From Pseudomonadota bacterium (GTDB taxonomy: Bacteria > Pseudomonadota > Alphaproteobacteria > Azospirillales > Azospirillaceae): a stretch of 6,222 nt of DNA. Under the pieces are notes generated by a model that saw only the letters and a list, made by a program, of their open reading frames with translations, did no database searches and was not told the origin of the DNA. The position numbers and the translations under genes were made by a program. This document shows, in pieces, positions 5,367-6,222 of the stretch. How positions within the stretch are numbered: the stretch's first letter is position 1; every line of letters starts with the position of its first letter. The stretch spans positions 1-6,222 of the forward strand of contig JAEZID010000454.1 in assembly GCA_023416195.1 (NCBI GenBank), given 5' to 3'.

Positions 5367-5500
5367 TTTCACCACCAAGACACAAAGACACCAAGGCGCC
5401 AAGAATCCCGGGTTTGGGCGAACGGCGGCTCCTTGGTGTCTTGGTGTCTTGGTGTCTTGGTGACTTGGTGACTTGGTGTCTTGGTGACTTGGTGGTGAAA
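5367..5500. repeat. Large imperfect inverted repeat made of CACCAAGA / TTGGTGTC octamers
   Basis: The outer arms TTTCACCACCAAG (5367-5379) and CTTGGTGGTGAAA (5488-5500) are perfectly complementary over 13 bp. Pairing continues inward for about 24 bp with four mismatches, giving a stem of about 37 bp. The left arm holds about four CACCAAGA-type units (5373-5404) and the right arm eight TTGGTGTC/TTGGTGAC units. The centre (about 5405-5432) is unrelated sequence. The element lies between two convergent genes, just before a terminator. Spurious open frames run through it on both strands (His-Gln-Asp-Thr-Lys-Thr-Pro repeats) and are not genes. Confidence 0.9.
5433..5496 (+). repeat. Tandem octamer array TTGGTGTC/TTGGTGAC, eight units
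   Basis: The units start every 8 bp from 5433. Order is GTC, GTC, GTC, GAC, GAC, GTC, GAC, then a diverged last unit TTGGTGGT. The only variation among the first seven is T or A at position 7. This array is the right arm of the inverted repeat above and is longer than the left arm, which suggests slippage expansion. Confidence 0.9.
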
Positions 5501-5513
5501 GAATCCTCCCAAG

Positions 5514-5548
5514 AAAAAAGGCGCGGCCCCGAAGGACCGCGCCTTTTT
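5514..5548. terminator. Bidirectional intrinsic terminator between cbiB-like gene and helicase gene
   Basis: GGCGCGG (5520-5526) pairs with CCGCGCC (5537-5543), flanked by A6 (5514-5519) and T5 (5544-5548), so the hairpin has a U-tract in both directions. It suits termination of the plus-strand cbiB-like operon and of the convergent minus-strand helicase gene, whose stop is 19 bp away. Confidence 0.9.
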
Positions 5549-5566
5549 CATTCCATCAGCCCAAGC

Positions 5567-6222
5567 TTACCACTTGGACGCCCGCGCGTGCGCCGGCTTG
5601 CCGCCGTGGGACTCGCGGCGGGCGTGGTCCGGGCGGTTGGCCGGACGGGCCTGGGCCGGGCGGCCCTGACCGGCCGGCTTGCCCTCGCCATGGCCGTGAC
5701 CGCCGTGGCCGTGACCGCCATGACCGTTGCCGTGCCCCCCGTTGGCGTTGCGGGTCCACGGCTTCTTGTTGAAGCCGCCGCCGCCGCCCGGACGGCCCGA
5801 GCGGCCCTGCGGACGGCCGCCGCCGGCCTGGAACGGACGCTGCGGCTCCAGGCCGGGGATGACGTGGATGTTCAGCTTCTCGCCGGTGTAGCGCTCGATG
5901 CGGAACAGCGTGTCGCGGTCGGGACGCGCAGCGAAGGAGATCGCCACGCCCGAGGCGCCCGCGCGGCCGGTGCGGCCGATGCGGTGGACGTAATCCTCGG
6001 CCGAGCGCGGCAGGTCGAAGTTGATGACGTGGGTGATGTCACGCACGTCGATGCCGCGCGCCGCCACGTCGGTGGCCACCAGCAGACGCACCTGGCCGGT
6101 GCGCAGGCGCTGGAGCGTGCGGTTGCGCTTGAACTGGTCCATGTCGCCGTGCAGGGCGGCGGCGGCATGGCCGGCGTCGCTCAGCTCCTCGGCCAGCGTG
6201 TCGGCGTCGCGCTTGGTGGCGG
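5567..6222 (-). CDS. DEAD-box RNA helicase, RhlE-like, C-terminal part (N-terminus outside window)
   Basis: The frame enters from the right edge and gives 217 residues up to a TAA at 5569-5567. It starts inside the second RecA-like domain: ATKRDADTLAEEL, then ALHGDMDQFKRNRTL, motif V (LVATDVAARGIDV) and motif VI (HRIGRTGRAG). The domain end, including VIPGLEP, resembles RhlE-type helicases. The last hundred or so residues are a low-complexity basic tail rich in Gly, Arg, His and Pro, with a GGHGHGGHGHGEG stretch encoded at about 5690-5735. Such tails commonly bind RNA non-specifically. These ATP-dependent helicases remodel RNA in ribosome assembly, decay and cold adaptation. Domain 1 (Q motif, Walker A, DEAD) is not in the window, so the exact subfamily stays open. 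Confidence 0.93.
   Translation of the reverse strand, partial: ATKRDADTLAEELSDAGHAAAALHGDMDQFKRNRTLQRLRTGQVRLLVATDVAARGIDVRDITHVINFDLPRSAEDYVHRIGRTGRAGASGVAISFAARPDRDTLFRIERYTGEKLNIHVIPGLEPQRPFQAGGGRPQGRSGRPGGGGGFNKKPWTRNANGGHGNGHGGHGHGGHGHGEGKPAGQGRPAQARPANRPDHARRESHGGKPAHARASKW

Noticed and set aside
5367..5500. CRISPR array
   Set aside because: The repeats are 8 bp, directly abutting with no spacers, and form one inverted repeat; no cas genes are present.
5369..5551. Small open frame through the octamer repeats (minus, 60 codons)
   Set aside because: Its sequence is only a translation of the 8-bp repeat (HQVTKTPSHQ type) running into the terminator; no ribosome binding site or independent coding signal.

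Overview
The window is GC-rich, densely coding DNA that looks chromosomal and alphaproteobacterial. The gene set (ComF, an NDUFAF5-type methyltransferase, a SafE-type membrane protein, a CydP-like peptide, a CbiB-like protein and an RhlE-type helicase) and the very high G+C at third codon positions would fit Azospirillum or a related Rhodospirillales genus. That placement is inference; no rRNA or other marker is present. There is no sign of a prophage, insertion sequence, integrase or CRISPR array. Apart from the two genes cut by the window edges, all reading frames are intact.

Layout. Left block, minus strand: an orphan FliQ/SctS-family export-apparatus protein (682-948), then 10 bp later comF (from 671, running off the left edge). 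Divergent from them, with a probable promoter whose start point falls on the start codon, is the NDUFAF5-like methyltransferase (1043-1927, plus). It converges on a SafE/TauE-type membrane protein (1920-2690, minus) with an 8-bp overlap. Upstream of that gene is a short intergenic stretch with a 12-bp palindrome and three near-identical GGGTCAAAGG-type repeats. Further right on the minus strand are a small CydP-like membrane peptide (3468-3617) and, downstream of it, a YflT-like stress protein with a hydrophobic Gly/Ala core (2794-3408). The Shine-Dalgarno sequence of the stress gene is the 3' arm of a perfect hairpin.

Right block: divergent from cydP is a probable plus-strand operon of an exported ankyrin-repeat protein (3774-4337) and a CbiB/CobD-family membrane protein (4348-5343). 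The CbiB homologue has lost several residues that are conserved in the true enzyme. Then comes a 170-bp gap with a large imperfect inverted repeat built from 8-bp CACCAAGA/TTGGTGTC units. A strong bidirectional terminator follows, and finally the C-terminal part of a convergent DEAD-box helicase with a Gly/His/Arg-rich tail (5567-6222, minus).

How the genes relate. CydP and the SafE-like protein both suggest respiratory-oxidase biogenesis, and the NDUFAF5-like protein suggests complex I assembly, so the centre of the window may lean toward respiratory assembly and stress. This is inference from families, not a demonstrated pathway. The most unusual items are the divergent CbiB paralogue beside an exported ankyrin protein, the octamer inverted repeat, the orphan FliQ-like gene, and the hairpin over the stress-protein ribosome binding site.
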